NCBI GenBank assembly: GCA_014529385.2
Contig: CM043959.1
Coordinates: 9,576,809 to 9,640,808, forward strand
Source of the DNA: Adiantum capillus-veneris
Taxonomy: Eukaryota; Streptophyta; Polypodiopsida; Polypodiales; Pteridaceae
DNA: 64,000 bases
Reading direction: 5' to 3'
Shown here: positions 21,225-33,303 of the stretch, one piece after another
Numbering within the stretch: the stretch's first letter is position 1
How the letters are laid out: each line of letters starts with the position of its first letter
Position numbers and translations under genes: made by a program
Notes under the pieces: model-generated
Database searches by the model: none
Told to the model about the DNA's origin: nothing
What the model saw: the letters and a program-made list of their open reading frames with translations, nothing else

Positions 21225-22329
21225 CCAGTAATTTCAAGAAAGATCTCTTTGAAAATCTAGGTACAAGAGTGAATTTCTCTTCATTCTATCGCCACAAATA
21301 GATGGCCAAAGTGAGGTAGCTAATCTTACAATACTCGATCTACTACAGACTTATGTTACAGAAGAACTAGATCAACACTCACAATGAGAAAAGTACTTAC
21401 CTCTTGTATAGTATGCGTACAATAACACTGTCCATACTTCTACGCGAAAAGCACCTTTTGAAATCATAGAGGGAAGACCTAATATATATCCATCTCTCAA
21501 CAAAGTCAAAAAGTTGTTATTGACAAGTGCACAAGGGCGTCAATGTTTAAAGAAAATGATTGGATCTTACTTAAGTTTCCCAAGGCTCGATTGAGGTAAA
21601 CGACGGGTAAAAATCCTATGGGCCATCAAAAGTATTATGCTAAATTAGCAAAACGATACTATTGTCCTTTTCAAATTATGAAGCCAATCAATGAGATGGC
21701 TTATCAACTCAAGTTTCCCTACAAAGAAGAGCCACCAAGTTAACCAATTATTGAAGACCCTCCAGAAATCAAAGAACAAGAAGCGGTGCTACAACCCGAA
21801 GCTATCCTTCGGCATGAAGGCAAGGTACTACAACATGGTAAGATTATCCGACGGTATCTTATTAAGTTAAAAAATTATCCTTTTGAATATGCTAGATAGA
21901 TGCAAGGAATACAACTTAAGGATAATATGAACCTTGCCAATGCTTACAATGCTACATTAGAATAAAAAAAATGTACAAATTTCTTATAAATGACCAATGC
22001 AATGTTTTTGTCTTGTAAGACTAATTCTCTTTTTATTTTTCACAAATTTAATTAGTATGCATACTTAGAATGATGTTTGTGATGAGACGACGTCTCTCAA
22101 ACACCAAGTAGAATTTCTCACTCTACTTGGGAGAATGAAATGGACTAAAGAGCAAACATGCTTGCGGCATCTATGTCTCCCAAGCACCAAATGGATTATT
22201 CATCCATCTTGGAATGATGTCGTAGGGTAAAAATGGATCCTCTACCCACTAAGAAACATTGCCTAATACTAAGGCTTTATCTCTTCTACCTCATAGTCGA
22301 GGACAACTATGATTTCAAGAGAGAGTTAA
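21225..22329 (+). pseudogene. Integrase end, chromodomain remnant and 3' UTR of C1
   Basis: Fragments of the integrase core (21240-21500) and the chromodomain region (21655-21965) can be aligned with C2 33659-34018. The segment encoding FPNHWLIHNAFHVSLL of C2 is deleted around 21720. From 21966 to 22329 there is the 3' untranslated part, ending at a purine-rich stretch (TTTCAAGAGAGAG) before the LTR. Confidence 0.7.
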
Positions 22330-23895
22330 TGTCATAAAATCTAATATCTAACCAACCCAAATGATTTTCTAATATTAAAGTGATCATTTAATGTGGGGGA
22401 ATAGACGGGAACAAGGGTTATATATCAGGGGTGCACTATGTAATCATGTTAATGTATAACATGAGTTCCAAAGAAGGGGTTTTAAAATGTAAAAAATTTA
22501 GGCAATTTAACAGAGATACATTAAAATAAGGAGTATTTATATTCAATCTTGAAAAAAATTCTTAAAATAAGGGGTTATTTTATTCATTTAGACATGTTAA
22601 AAGAGGGATTCTTTTAATACCCTGTGAACGCATGTTATATAGGGGGGTACTCAACAGTGAACCCCCCGAGGGTTATATAGACATGTGCGTATGAGTCTAT
22701 CTCAAAACGGGGCCAATGGTAAAGGGGTCCAAATGAGAGATGATATTTCAAAGATCAAGGATAGCTAATGGAGATTAAAGACCTTAGGTTTAGCTTCATT
22801 AAATACCTCCAATGGTTAGTGTTAAAAGTCCTTTCACCTTAGGTAAGTTGGGCTATGCTTGAGGTGGGAACCCGGCCCAATCTTGAGGTGCTTATCGTGC
22901 TTGTTGACTAAGGTGATTGAAGGTAAGGTGTTCCACGAAGTCAATATAATCCCTACTTGTGAGGGGGCAAGCCCTAATTATAGGGGCTAGACAAAGAACA
23001 CACACACCCTCACACAATGCAAGCTTAGTACAAAAAAATCAAATAGGACACTTTTCAAGCTCCTCTTTATGTTTTCCTCATGGTGTGCCTAAAGCCTATT
23101 GGTTGGCCTCCCAAGGGGTCCAATGATAAATAAGTTAATCTAATTAATTTTTTTTGCATTTATCAAATCCTCTCTCTCAAAGGGGAAAGGGAGACACATG
23201 TCCCAAGGCTATCCTTGTTGCTTATTGCACTAGGCGTGTGATTGGCCAAGCCTGATGAGTTCTGATGAAATGTCAGGGAGTGCTAGAAGAGGGGTCTACC
23301 AAAGCAAGAAGGGGGCTATCTTGGGGGGGAGAGTAGGTATACTCTCCCCCCCCTCTCCCCCCACAAACACACACACACACTCTCATGGTGTGAAGTGCAA
23401 AGTGCAAAAGCTCCATCTCCTTCTCCAAGCTAGTAGAGAAGTTGAGAGCCTACACCAACACTCTTGGGTATGGAATGAAAATCCAAACAAGAGCCATGCT
23501 TCAATGCTTAAGCTTTCCATCTTCTCCATCTTCATTACTATGTTATTATGTATGCTAGCAAGAAGAGTGATGATAAGTGAGGAACTACTTATTTCTCCTA
23601 TGACTGATTCTTCCTTCTCTTCCCTACCCTAATTCCCCGTTAGTTCTCTCCACCTTTGAAGGTATTTGAGGCCTTGGGACTGAGTCTTGGGATGGTTAAT
23701 TCTTTTTGCAAAGTCTATGTTATGCTCGTGATGCATGAAGCTTTCCATATTCATTGCATCATCTAGGTCACAAGGAACACAAAGATTGTATTGTACCAAG
23801 TCTCTCTTGATGGGATAATCTATAATACAAAATTATATTGGAGGGGGGACCGGATTCACAAGAATCCGATTCTGAATTGTTGTCAAGTTCTCTAA
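22330..23895 (+). repeat. 3' LTR of C1, interrupted by a MITE and cut at its end
   Basis: It begins TGTCATAA after a purine-rich tract, as does the C2 LTR read on the minus strand (from 33303). Similarity to C2 LTR continues to about 23890, including GGAGGGGGGACCGG. It then stops where the B1 LTR begins, without reaching the C-family LTR end. A MITE occupies 22424-22670. Confidence 0.75.
22424..22670. mobile_element. MITE, family M1, copy 2 (inside the C1 LTR)
   Basis: 247 bp, flanked by a perfect 8-bp direct repeat GGTTATAT (22416-22423 and 22671-22678). The ends are ATCAGGGGTGCACT and, reverse complemented, CTCGGGGGGTTCACT. Inside, GAACGCATGTTATATAGGGG matches the reverse complement of copy 1 near its left end, so the two are inverted relative to each other. 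The C2 LTR lacks this insertion. There is no coding capacity. Confidence 0.8.
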
Positions 23896-23901
23896 ACTTT
23901 T

Positions 23902-24811
23902 AGTTAGCAGCAGCAAGCTAACTCGGATACCATTTTTTGGAGCTCTCATTGTAAAAACACTTATTATTTTGATGAATCGAGAATATTGTAACTCCTTTTT
24001 TTTGGATAAACCTTGTAATTGATGAGCCGGGGCTACAAGCTTCTAGATTGTATCAACCTCTCATTATACATCTTTAGGTAGAGCTCATAGATTATTAGTT
24101 TTGACCACCAAAAACCTTGTCTAAGGTATAAAAGCCAATTTTTGTAAGTTATTTTGAAAGATTTTTGGATAATGAAATACACAGCATGAGATAACGTCTC
24201 TCATTTTTCTCCTTCTCGCGCTTCCTACTCCCTCCTCGGTTGTCACATTGTAGTCGTGTTTGTTGCATTGCAACCGCAGGTAAGATCTCTACACATTGAC
24301 ATAAGCAATTCACAGTATTTTGTAGCTTTTGGCATCGCCGACCCGCAGCCTAATTTCATCATAAGTAGGAATTTACACTTCAAAATAAAAAACTAAGCAT
24401 AGGCAGAGTATGGGGGCATCATTGCTAAGCATTTAGATGCATTCTAGGGTGAAAACAACTAGGTGTTAATAATCACGATTTTTGAACTTGATCTAAAGTG
24501 GGATTTGAGACCATAAGCATGTGTGCTTAGGTCTTATAAACTTGTCCTAGAAGTTTCGTTACGTTTGGATGTCATTTGATGCTATAACGGATGTGATTTG
24601 TTTGTGATGAGTGATTGGCTCTTGGTGATTTCAGTCACTTAAGTGTAGCTTGAGTTAAATGCGAGTTGTTTATTGTTTTCTGAGAGATTGACAACCTCTT
24701 GTAGCCTCTATGCACTAGTCGAGTCAGCTTCGTCCCATGGATTGACAATTTAATCGTGGTTCTCACTAAATCTCCAATAAGATAGGAGTAAGGTTAGACA
24801 CTTGTCCCACA
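23902..24811 (+). repeat. 5' LTR of giant family B (copy B1)
   Basis: This is the reverse-complement counterpart of 52640-53569 (shared runs such as GATTGACAATTTAATCGTGG and CAGCAAGCTAACTCGG). It ends CCCACA just before a primer site. The start is blurred (TAGTTAGCAGCAGC, against TGTTGCAGC in B2). About 910 bp. It interrupts the C1 LTR. Confidence 0.8.
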
Positions 24812-24813
24812 TT

Positions 24814-24833
24814 TGGCACCATTGCCGAGGATC
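24814..24833 (+). other. Primer-binding site of B1 (tRNA-Asp type, decayed)
   Basis: TGGCACCATTGCCGAGGATC, two bases after the LTR. Compared with the usual TGGCGCCGTTGCCGGGGA, the changes are G-to-A type transitions, as expected from deamination of methylated cytosines. It shows that B1 is a 5' LTR and that the internal region lies to the right. Confidence 0.75.
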
Positions 24834-25047
24834 GAAGAGACCTAAATTAGGGGAAAAACGAGTGTCTTGTGAAGTTATCCTTAAATTTCCTCGAGGATCT
24901 TCTAAAGTAGAAAATTTCTTTTTAGAACCGCATAGCTTAAGATTATCGTCTTTTGTTGTGTAGAGGTAGCTTGGAGGTAAGTTGTACTAGCCGAGTGCCT
25001 TTAGAATTGTAGGATTGTAGAACTAGATTAGGATTTTGAGGATGATT
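24834..25047 (+). other. Leader of B1 before the nested element
   Basis: About 210 bp without a gene. The leader resumes at 27725, after the nested insertion. Confidence 0.5.
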
Positions 25048-25052
25048 GATAG

Positions 25053-25194
25053 TGTTGAGCTTATATGTGAAGCTACTCAATATATGGCTTCTCTATATAT
25101 GGCACCCAGGTCCCCTCTATATATACATCATCTCATGTGTGTATTCTACACACTTTGGGGTTCTACTTCTGTGTTCTCTCCTTCTCTCTCAACA
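25053..25194 (+). repeat. 5' LTR of the 2.7 kb non-autonomous element
   Basis: 142 bp, TGTTGAGC...TCAACA, followed at once by TGGTATCAGAGC. Identical in length to 27578-27719. Confidence 0.9.
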
Positions 25195-25319
25195 TGGTAT
25201 CAGAGCAGTACGTTTTTGTTTTCGATTTTTTTCCTGATCAAAATCGATTTTGCAAAAACTACCCGCCAACATTTTTTTCCTGATCAAAATTGATTTTGCA
25301 AAAATCGATTTTTTTCGGA

Positions 25320-26215
25320 ATCGATGTGGTCTACAACTTTGCAGAAGGAAGTTTCTTCAAATTCTGCACCGATTTTGAGTTATCGTTCGCGGACTGCGTA
25401 CATACCTGAAAAACAGCTTCCGCGTTTTGTTTTTGATTTTTTTGCTAATTGCAAACGATTTTGCAGAAACTACCCACAATAGAGACCGGAATTGATGTGG
25501 TCTACAACTTTGCAGAAGGAAGTTTTTTCAAATTCTGCACCGATTTTGAGTTATCGTTCACGGACTGCGTACATACCTGAAAAACAGCTTTCGCGTTTTG
25601 TTTTTGATTTTTGTGCTAATTGGAAACGATTTTGCAGAAACTACCCGTCAACGAGACTGGAATCGATGTGGTCTAGAACTTTGCAGAAGGAAGTTTTTTC
25701 AAATTCTGCACGGATTTTGAGTTATCGTTCGCGGACTGCGTACATACCTGAAAAGCAACTTCCACTTTTTGTTTTTGATTTTTGTGCTAATTCAAAACGA
25801 TTTTACAGAAACTACCTATTAGAGAGACCAGAATCAATGTGGTCTACAACTTTGCAGAAGGAAGTGTTTTCAAATTCTGCACGGATTTTGAGTTATCGTT
25901 CGCGGACTGCGTATATACCTGAAAAGCAACTTTTGCTTTTTGTTTTTTGATTTTTCTGCTAATTGAAAACGATTTTGCAGAAACTACCCGCGTGAGAGAC
26001 CGGAATCGATGTGGTCTACAACTTTGCAGAAAAACTACCCGCGTGAGAGACCGGAATTGATGTGTTCTACAACTTTGCAGAAGAAACTACCCGCGATGGG
26101 GATTGGAATCGATGTGGTCTATAACTTTGCAGAAGAAAGTTTCTCTAAATTCTGCACCGATTTTGGGTTATCGTCTCGGACTGCGAATATGTTTGAAAAT
26201 CAAAATTTTACTTTT
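25320..26215 (+). repeat. 171-bp tandem repeat inside the non-autonomous element
   Basis: The marker GATGTGGTCTACAACTTTGC recurs at about 25323, 25493, 25665, 25837 and 26007 (spacing 170-172), then at about 26058 and 26111 in truncated 51-52 bp units. Because the period is close to 171 (57 codons), a frame stays open at 25492-25950 and encodes near-identical 57-residue repeats. I regard this as a by-product of the repeat, not a demonstrated protein. Confidence 0.9.
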
Positions 26216-26471
26216 TGCTTTTGATTTTTCTCATAATTGAAAACTTCTCAATTATATTTTTCTTCATCAATCATATATTTGTTACTGACGTAACTTTGCT
26301 GCAGAAGCCAGTTACACATCGTTCCGATTCAGTCGAGCCGTTGATGATCATCCAAATTCTATCAAGCTACTGTTGGTACATGATCTTTTGTTATATGATA
26401 TACTCGTTCATTGATTCTCGTATAATTATTCTTTTAGAGATATAGTTTACGTCGTTTTATTGATAATTTCT

Positions 26472-26940
26472 CATTGATACCATAGTGATTTTGATGGTAC
26501 CATGATGATGTTTTGTTAATACTTTGGTCATGGTGATTTTCGTTGATACCATGATGATATGCCATTGATACCATGGTTATTCTCGGTGGTGCCATTATGA
26601 TATTTCGTTGATACCATGGTTATTCTCGGTGATTCCATGATGATATTTCGTTGATTCCATGGTGATTTTTGTTGATACCATGATGATGTTTTGTTGATAC
26701 CATGGTTATTCTCGGTGATACCATGATATTGTTTCGTTGATACCATGGTTATTCTCGGTGATGCCATGATGATGTTTCGTTGATACCATGGTTATTCTCG
26801 GTGATGCCATGATGTTGTTTCGTTGATACAATGATTATTCTCGGTGATATCATGATGCTTTTCGTTGATACCATGATCATTTATTCATTTTTATTGATAT
26901 AATGATGATATTTTGTTAATACTTTGATGGTATTCATTGA
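26472..26940 (+). repeat. 43-bp tandem repeat inside the non-autonomous element
   Basis: About eleven units built on TTGATACCATGGTTATTCTC plus GGTGATGCCATGATGATG. Each unit is itself two related halves of about 21 bp. Units near 26600-26840 are the most uniform. Confidence 0.85.
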
Positions 26941-27577
26941 TTACTACATTGATAAATGTTGTTTTATGTAGTATATACACATATCATTTGTATCACGTAA
27001 TCACACATTTTGTACTTTTACGTTTATACTTTATGTACCATATGTTGTCGTGCGTATATATGTCGTCAAAAGAGTGGCGTCGCGAACCATCTCTTATGGC
27101 ATTGTGAACGTAATTATTTCATTAACGATGCTAATAATTTTCATAACATGTTTTTTTTTGGAGTCTATGATCTATGTAGGATTGATTTTATGAAGACAAA
27201 CTTGGTGACAATAAAAGATTTATGAAGATATGTTTGGTGATGCCATATTGATGACAACATGAAGACATGTTTGGTGATGCGATATTGATGACAAGCTACA
27301 CAGCAGATTCACGGAGACACTTTTGATTACAAGCTAATCGATAGCTTTTACACCTCTTTATTGAACCTTTGTATTCATTATTGTATTGATAGGATGGGAG
27401 TAATGTAACTCCTCATAAAACATTCATTGTAAAAGGAGTGATGTAGTTCCTCGTAAACATTTGTATATTCAATGATTTTTATAATATAACGGTGGGTGTA
27501 TATAGAGCTGTGGGTTTTTCCCTTGATCCCCCAAGGGTTTTTTCATCCACAGTTAGGAACCCTTATTTGAGCGGGGG

Positions 27578-27719
27578 TGTTGAGCTTATATGTGAAGCTA
27601 CTCAATATATGGATTCTCTATATATGGCACCCAGGTCCCCTCTATATATACATCATCTCATGTGTGTATTTTATACACTTTGGGGTTCTAATTCTGTGTT
27701 CTCTCCTTCTCTCTCAACA
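27578..27719 (+). repeat. 3' LTR of the 2.7 kb non-autonomous element
   Basis: 142 bp, preceded by GAGCGGGGG and followed by the target duplication GATAG. Four substitutions separate it from the 5' copy, so the insertion is fairly recent. Confidence 0.9.
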
Positions 27720-27724
27720 GATAG

Positions 27725-28180
27725 ACGAGACAAGTCTTAAGATCAATGCTCAAAAAACCAAAAAAAAAAAAGAAAACGAGTGTTTGTGGATACTTTCCAT
27801 AACCCCATTGCAGTAGAACCTAGAAGTAGAGTAAGTAGAATCCGAGGTGGATCTCAGAACATTGCTCACTCCACAAGAATCAATTGTGAGTTGTTTATGT
27901 GAAGTTGCAAAATTTTAGATCTACGACTAGAAATAACACCAAAAGAGTGTCAACCACTCAATCCAACTAGAGAACATGCTTTAATAGTTGCATGAACCAG
28001 TGGGTAAACTCAATGACACATTGAGGTAAAAATTTCAAGAGTTTGCAAAAACTCAAATTATTTACTTTTTCTTGATATTTTAGGCCAAATTAAGTTTTGA
28101 TTTGATTCATAGGCTTAAAATAACTCATGAAAAGATTGTTCATTGAAAAAGTGAAGAAAGGTGTTCATTTTGGGCATAAA
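27725..28180 (+). other. B1 leader continued, no gene
   Basis: AT-rich, with an A-run near 27762. No supported coding frame. It continues the B1 leader interrupted at 25047. Confidence 0.45.
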
Positions 28181-28792
28181 GTAAATAGTCGTGATTATTT
28201 ATTTTCAGCTCAAAACTGACCAACCTTGATACCAATGACTTATTGCATGTGTACAGATAACTTTATAAAGGCACATAGGATTTGGATCACCAAACTGACA
28301 AAAAATTTGGGTTAAAAAAGAAAATTGTACTGACTTTCGAAAACTTGAGTGTAAATTTAGGAAAAAATTGTCCAAACTCAAAAAAATTGATTCATAAGAT
28401 TATATTGATGTGATAGACATCAATATAGACATGTGTACATGATCACTTGACCAAAAAGATGCAAAAAGTTGCAAGTTGTAAATAATCGTAATTATTTACA
28501 TCTGTCTCATTTTTCGACTTTTTTGGCCAAGTTAGCATACCACTAGCTTTACCATGTTGTAGTAAGCCCACAAACCAAAATTGGTAAGATTTGGATCATT
28601 GGATTGTATACTGTGACCAAATTTGTAAAGCCAGTCTGCGGACACAAAACTGATGACCATTTGAACAAAAATTGTCGAAACTTGATGAAAGTGGGCTCGA
28701 GACCTTAAGGTGAAGTGCTTAACAGATTTGTGTCAAGATAGGGACAAAAACTTGCAAAAATTTGGCTAGAGTAAATACTTGCGATTATTTAC
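28181..28792. repeat. Palindromes at about 295-bp spacing in the B1 leader
   Basis: The central copy, 28477-28500, is 24 nt: arm TGTAAATAAT, spacer CGTA, and the inverted arm. Related, less perfect copies start at 28181 (GTAAATAGTCGTGATTATTT) and 28771 (GTAAATACTTGCGATTATTT). Spacings are 297 and 293. The intervening units share TTTGGATCA at about 28280, 28591 and 28882. A lone right half lies at 28056-28065. The layout resembles the arrays in element A, but the palindrome sequence is different. Confidence 0.7.
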
Positions 28793-28897
28793 ATCTGCTT
28801 AAAAAATTGATAATCTTGCACATTTGAGTATACCACAAGGTCAAGCATATCAAGTAGACCACACAAATTATTTTGGTGAAATTTGGATCACAAAAGT

Positions 28898-29647
28898 GAT
28901 CATGACACCTCAAATAGATCGCGTTTCACACATCGATTTCTGCAACTTCTACAGCCAAAAGAACATACTCATGCAACCAATTCAACATGATAATCAAATT
29001 CAAAACATTATTTGTTACCATCATAAATGAGTATAATCACTTCTTGATTGGATCAAACAAAAGAGATATTACGTGTGTATATTTGTTTGTAAGCTAACCT
29101 GTTGCTGCTTGTAGGTTGTCCTGTTGCTGTTGGCAACTTATTTCTATCAGAACTTTTACAAACGAACTCAGAACAGAGCAATCCAAGTACTCAAAATGAC
29201 GGGAATAGATTTGGTCTACAAGGAATCGCAGACAGAAATACGAAAAACATCTGTCTTTGGCTAAAAACGCAACTTTTAGGTTGCGACTCATAAAAACCCT
29301 ATTTTTGGGTCTCCACTACTTTTTCAACTTATTTTAATCCTACCCATGCATTTTAAGCTAAAACACATAAATATAAAACATTGATATTAATAAAAATCTC
29401 AATTTTAATTACGTTTTTATTATATTGTTCATAGATAGACTATCTGTTATTCATTAATCTTTATGAAATATGTCTTTGGTGTATTATTTAAAAAGAAGAA
29501 TGTATATTTTCTCTCTTAATATCTTAAACTCATTCATATAAGCTCTATCTAATAAACTATTCAATAATCTTTCAAATCATGCTAAACGAAAGATATGGCC
29601 TACTACATTCTTTTCGATTTTAAGAACTTCAAAATTTAGTCTTATTA
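28898..29647 (-). repeat. Partial D-family LTR
   Basis: Similar to 55244-56077 and 60350-61179 (CACACATCGATTTCTGCA, AAGAACATACTC, GGGTCTCCACTACTTTTTCA). On the minus strand it starts TGTAATAAGAC, the D LTR start. The other end, with the R/U5 part, is missing, and no target duplication can be checked. Confidence 0.7.
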
Positions 29648-29715
29648 CAAACAAACAATAAAAAATGTACATGGATAGAAATGGAACTTAGTATATACAA
29701 GTTAAAAACCTTGAT

Positions 29716-31736
29716 GTGATAGACAAATGGAGGTTAGAAGTAAATACCATAATTCCAAATATGGCAGCAAAAGAAGGAATACCACTAGCATTACAATTCG
29801 AGGGATATGATCAAGTTGATTTGAAGCCTTTGAAACGGCTTTATACGGATAATATTAGGATCGGAGTCTATTATTGGGAGGATAGAAATGTCAAAGATCT
29901 TCTATGGACTTCACATGCCAAATTAGGACAACTAACGTCCATGAAAATCATCTATATTTTCAAGATCAAAGATAAGGGATCAACAAATCTACCAAGCTAT
30001 CTGTTTAGGGATTATTATAACAACAACTTTGTCATGATGACTCTTGGGGAGGTGGAACAAACCAAATACCAAGGGTATTCCATAAGGGATTGGATATTGG
30101 GCCAAGGACCAGAAACTATTCCAAGAGATGAACACCGTGAGAGATCTTCTGAGAGTAATTTTAAGAATCCAAAAACCACCTCATCACAAAGGAAATTGGG
30201 TGACACTTAAGCCAGTCCTGGGCTAGTGAGTCACTATTTCCAATAGACTGGTTTGAAGGACTCAGAATAGGACCAACTATCAGGAGACCGGGAGTTGAAC
30301 TAAATAGACGTGTCAGACCAACTGATTTTTAGAAATGGGTCAAAAAATATAGTATATCGGCGCATCCATACGACCAATTAGCAAGCTTTAAGCAAGTGCT
30401 AAGGGCAGAATGCATATTCAATTTCCATACTCAATTCGAGGAGTTTGGAATGAAATTAGAAGGAAAAGCATTGACATGGTTCCAAAACATTCCACCAAGG
30501 TCAATCATGGACTTAAACACATTACCTCAAGGATTTGTAGTAGCTGCTTGTTCCAAAACGGAAATCAAACACAATATGGTAGCTCAAATTTATAGCTTTA
30601 AACAAAAACAAGGTGAGTCTGTTAGGGACTGTGCAACTCAAATGAAGTAATACATTGCCAGATGCCTAGAGCTAGAGATACCTGCAGAAGAACGACTAGT
30701 ATCATTGTTTCTAGAGGGACTGCTAAATAAAGAACTTCATGCTATACTGTATAGCAAGAAGCATACAACCCTAGAAGAGTGAGTGTTAGATGCTATTGAT
30801 TTACAGGCAATTGTGATATTTTCAACGAAGAAGATATCCCTAAAGATAACCAAAGTGAGAAAACAACATCTACTAAACCGGCTCAAGTGGGAATGACTGT
30901 TGAAGCACCACTTTCATCCATAGAAGACATGCTCAAAAGGATGAATGACATGATGAATAACATGCAAAAAGCACGTATGAGAGGACTAGGGCAAGGGATA
31001 CCTCAACAGGGACAACCAATTAGACCGCAAAAATGGTGTGCAATCGAGGGTAAATGGACTAACCATGAGACCAGCGAGTGCTATTACCGACAAAAGTATG
31101 ATGGGAATGTTCAATACGTGTCTATGAGGCCACAAGGATAACCCATGTACAGATATCAACCTATTATGGCCCCCGCCCTAAGACCACCAATGGGTGTGGA
31201 AAAACCTCAGCCCATGCTGGGTCAACAACCTCCATATCCCGGACATAATGCAGTCCCTGTAAAGTACATGCATTCAAAAGGAGTCATAGATTAACAAGCA
31301 GTAGTGCCTGTTACACCCTATGCTGAGCATAGTCCATCTACAGTAATGGTAGAAGGAGATTGGTATAATTCACGTCCACCACCAATGGAAGAACCTGTGA
31401 CTTATACTCCACGAGAGATTGCGCTAATGTATTATGTAGCTAATCAAGGTGTCAGACCTCCTTTGGTAAGACCCATGACTAAGCCAAGAACTGGAAACTG
31501 TCATAACTATGGTGCAGATGATCATTGGAAAAATGAATGCCCAGAGCCTGACAAAAACGTCAAGCCAGTTGAAGCTTATTGCATACAATGTTGCAAAAAG
31601 GGATGACACTTCCCATAGATTTTCCTCAAAATCCTCTAAAAAAGGGTAAAACAATAGTGAACGTAGTCCAAGTGATACCTAGTAGCTCATCCAAGAGTGA
31701 ACCGATTGTTCTAAGAAAAGTAATCACCAGAGTCCA
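29716..31736 (+). pseudogene. Gag fragment of a gypsy element (possibly part of B1)
   Basis: Open pieces are 29716-30210, 30396-30650, 30887-31141 and 31304-31606, separated by stops and shifts. 30396-30650 carries the gag core (RAECIFNFHTQFEEFGMKLEG, ALTWFQNI, SFKQKQGESVRDC), similar in pattern to the gag of element A. Near 31490-31545 is a zinc-knuckle-like CHNYGADDHWKNEC. The frame ends where C2 is inserted (31737), before any protease. The N-terminal 165 residues (29716-30210) are not recognised. It is on the plus strand, as are the B1 LTR upstream and the integrase fragment at 39740 downstream, so all three may be pieces of one element. Confidence 0.75.
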
Positions 31737-33303
31737 TGTAACATTTAATGGCCTAAAAACTTGTGTGTAGCGGAAATTAGCATGAACATAGTGGGTATTT
31801 CATTAGAATAGATTCCTAATGAGAATTACATGAGTGCTTGGGTGGAGAGAGTAACAAAAAGCATAACACCTAGTTAGATAGCATGAACAATACTTTCAAA
31901 AGAGAGAGAAATTAATCTATTGACAACAGTTTACGACCGGATTTGCATGGAGCCGGTCCCCCCTCCAAAAGGCTTTGTATTATGGTTTCTCCCATCAAGA
32001 GAGACATTGTACAATACAATTCTTTGTGTTCCTTCAAGACTAGCTAGTGCAATGAAGATGAAAGCTTTATGCACTAAGCAAAACACTCAGCAAACAAAAC
32101 ATTAATTATCCCCGTTCTCAGATCCAAGACCTCACACACCTTCGAAGATGGTGAGAGCTAGCAGGGTATGAGAGTAGATTGAGAGGAAGAAGGAGTATCT
32201 TACGAGAAAGATGTACATCTCGTCACATAATCACTCATATTAGCATAGCTTAGCTTAGTAATTAGCATGGTAGAGGAGATGAGCATGCATTGAATCTTGG
32301 CTGTTGGTTGGATTTGCATCCACATGCCAAGAGTGTGTTGATGTAGGCTTCTATTTCACAAGCTTGGAGTAGGTGATGAGCTCTCCATTAAAGCTTGGGA
32401 AGAGATAGTCTTTTTCTTGCTTCTCACATAGACTGTGTGAGAGTGTGTGTGTGATAATGCCTTGCAAAAATCAGCCCCCTCTCTCTCTTGGGCGAGCCCT
32501 CTTGCTAATTGCTCTTGATATCCTCCCATTGGACCTCCCCAAGGCTAGCTAATGACTATTAAGCAGCATAAGTGATAGCCTTCTGACATGTGTCCCCCTT
32601 TCCCTTTTTGTGAGAGCTTTAGGTAATTTAATAATTCAATTAAACTCTCATTGGACCCCTTTGCCTCCTGGCCAATAGGAATCAGGCAAGCCATTGGGCT
32701 GTTGAATGCTCATTGGACCCCTTGGGAGACTGTCCAATAGTCTTCTAGAGGACTTAATTCTCATTCGTTCTTTTATTAAGTGTTTTTAAATTAATTAAAC
32801 TAGATTTACTCTAGTCTAATTCTCATTGGTCCACCCTCAAGGCCATCCAATAGGAATTGGGTACACCTTGTGGGCATCTGGCCTAGGGAGCTGACAAGTG
32901 TCCCTCATTCCCTTTGTGTAAAGGGAGCTTGTGTGTGTGTGTGTGTGGCTTTCTCTCTCATCCCCTACATGCAAGGCACGCCCCCTCCCAAGTAGGTATT
33001 GCAAAGACTATTTTGTACACACACAAAGCATCCAATTCCCTTAAGGTTGACCTTTGGACACAACCTTTGATTTTTGGAACCTTAGCATTTTGGAAGTCTT
33101 AATGGGCTGAACCTTAGGGTCTTTTTAGACCATTGCTTCACATGGCTCTTTTGCAGATGGCCCCCCCTTTGGATCCCTACTGTGGCCGATCTACTAGCTT
33201 AACCAATATTCTAGCTTTTTCTCCCCTGGCACTTCCCCATATTAAATGATCAGTTTAACATGAGAAAATCATTTAGGAGAATTAGATATTGATTATTATG
33301 ACA
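31737..33303 (-). repeat. 3' LTR of element C2
   Basis: 1567 bp. On the minus strand it begins TGTCATAATAATC after a purine-rich tract (TTCAAGAGAGAGGTAA, 33304-33319) and ends GTTACA. Matched by 38647-39684, with a few per cent differences. It contains several CTCATTGGACCCC phrases and a short (GT)n run near 32930-32948. Confidence 0.85.

Larger units (their letters stand above)
25053..27719 (+). mobile_element. Non-autonomous short-LTR retrotransposon (TRIM/LARD-like), 2667 bp
   Basis: The ends are two 142-bp LTRs (25053-25194, 27578-27719), flanked by the 5-bp target duplication GATAG (25048-25052, 27720-27724). A primer site TGGTATCAGAGC (initiator tRNA-Met) is at 25195-25206 and a polypurine tract (GCGGGGG) at 27571-27577. 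The LTRs differ at four positions. The interior has no gag or pol. It consists largely of a 171-bp tandem repeat (25320-26215) and a 43-bp tandem repeat (26472-26940), then unique AT-rich DNA. It must depend on proteins from another element, of unknown family. Confidence 0.9.

Noticed and set aside
26528-26767. 79-residue minus-strand ORF
   Set aside because: It is a by-product of the 43-bp tandem repeat read in one frame; it has no start context and no domain.
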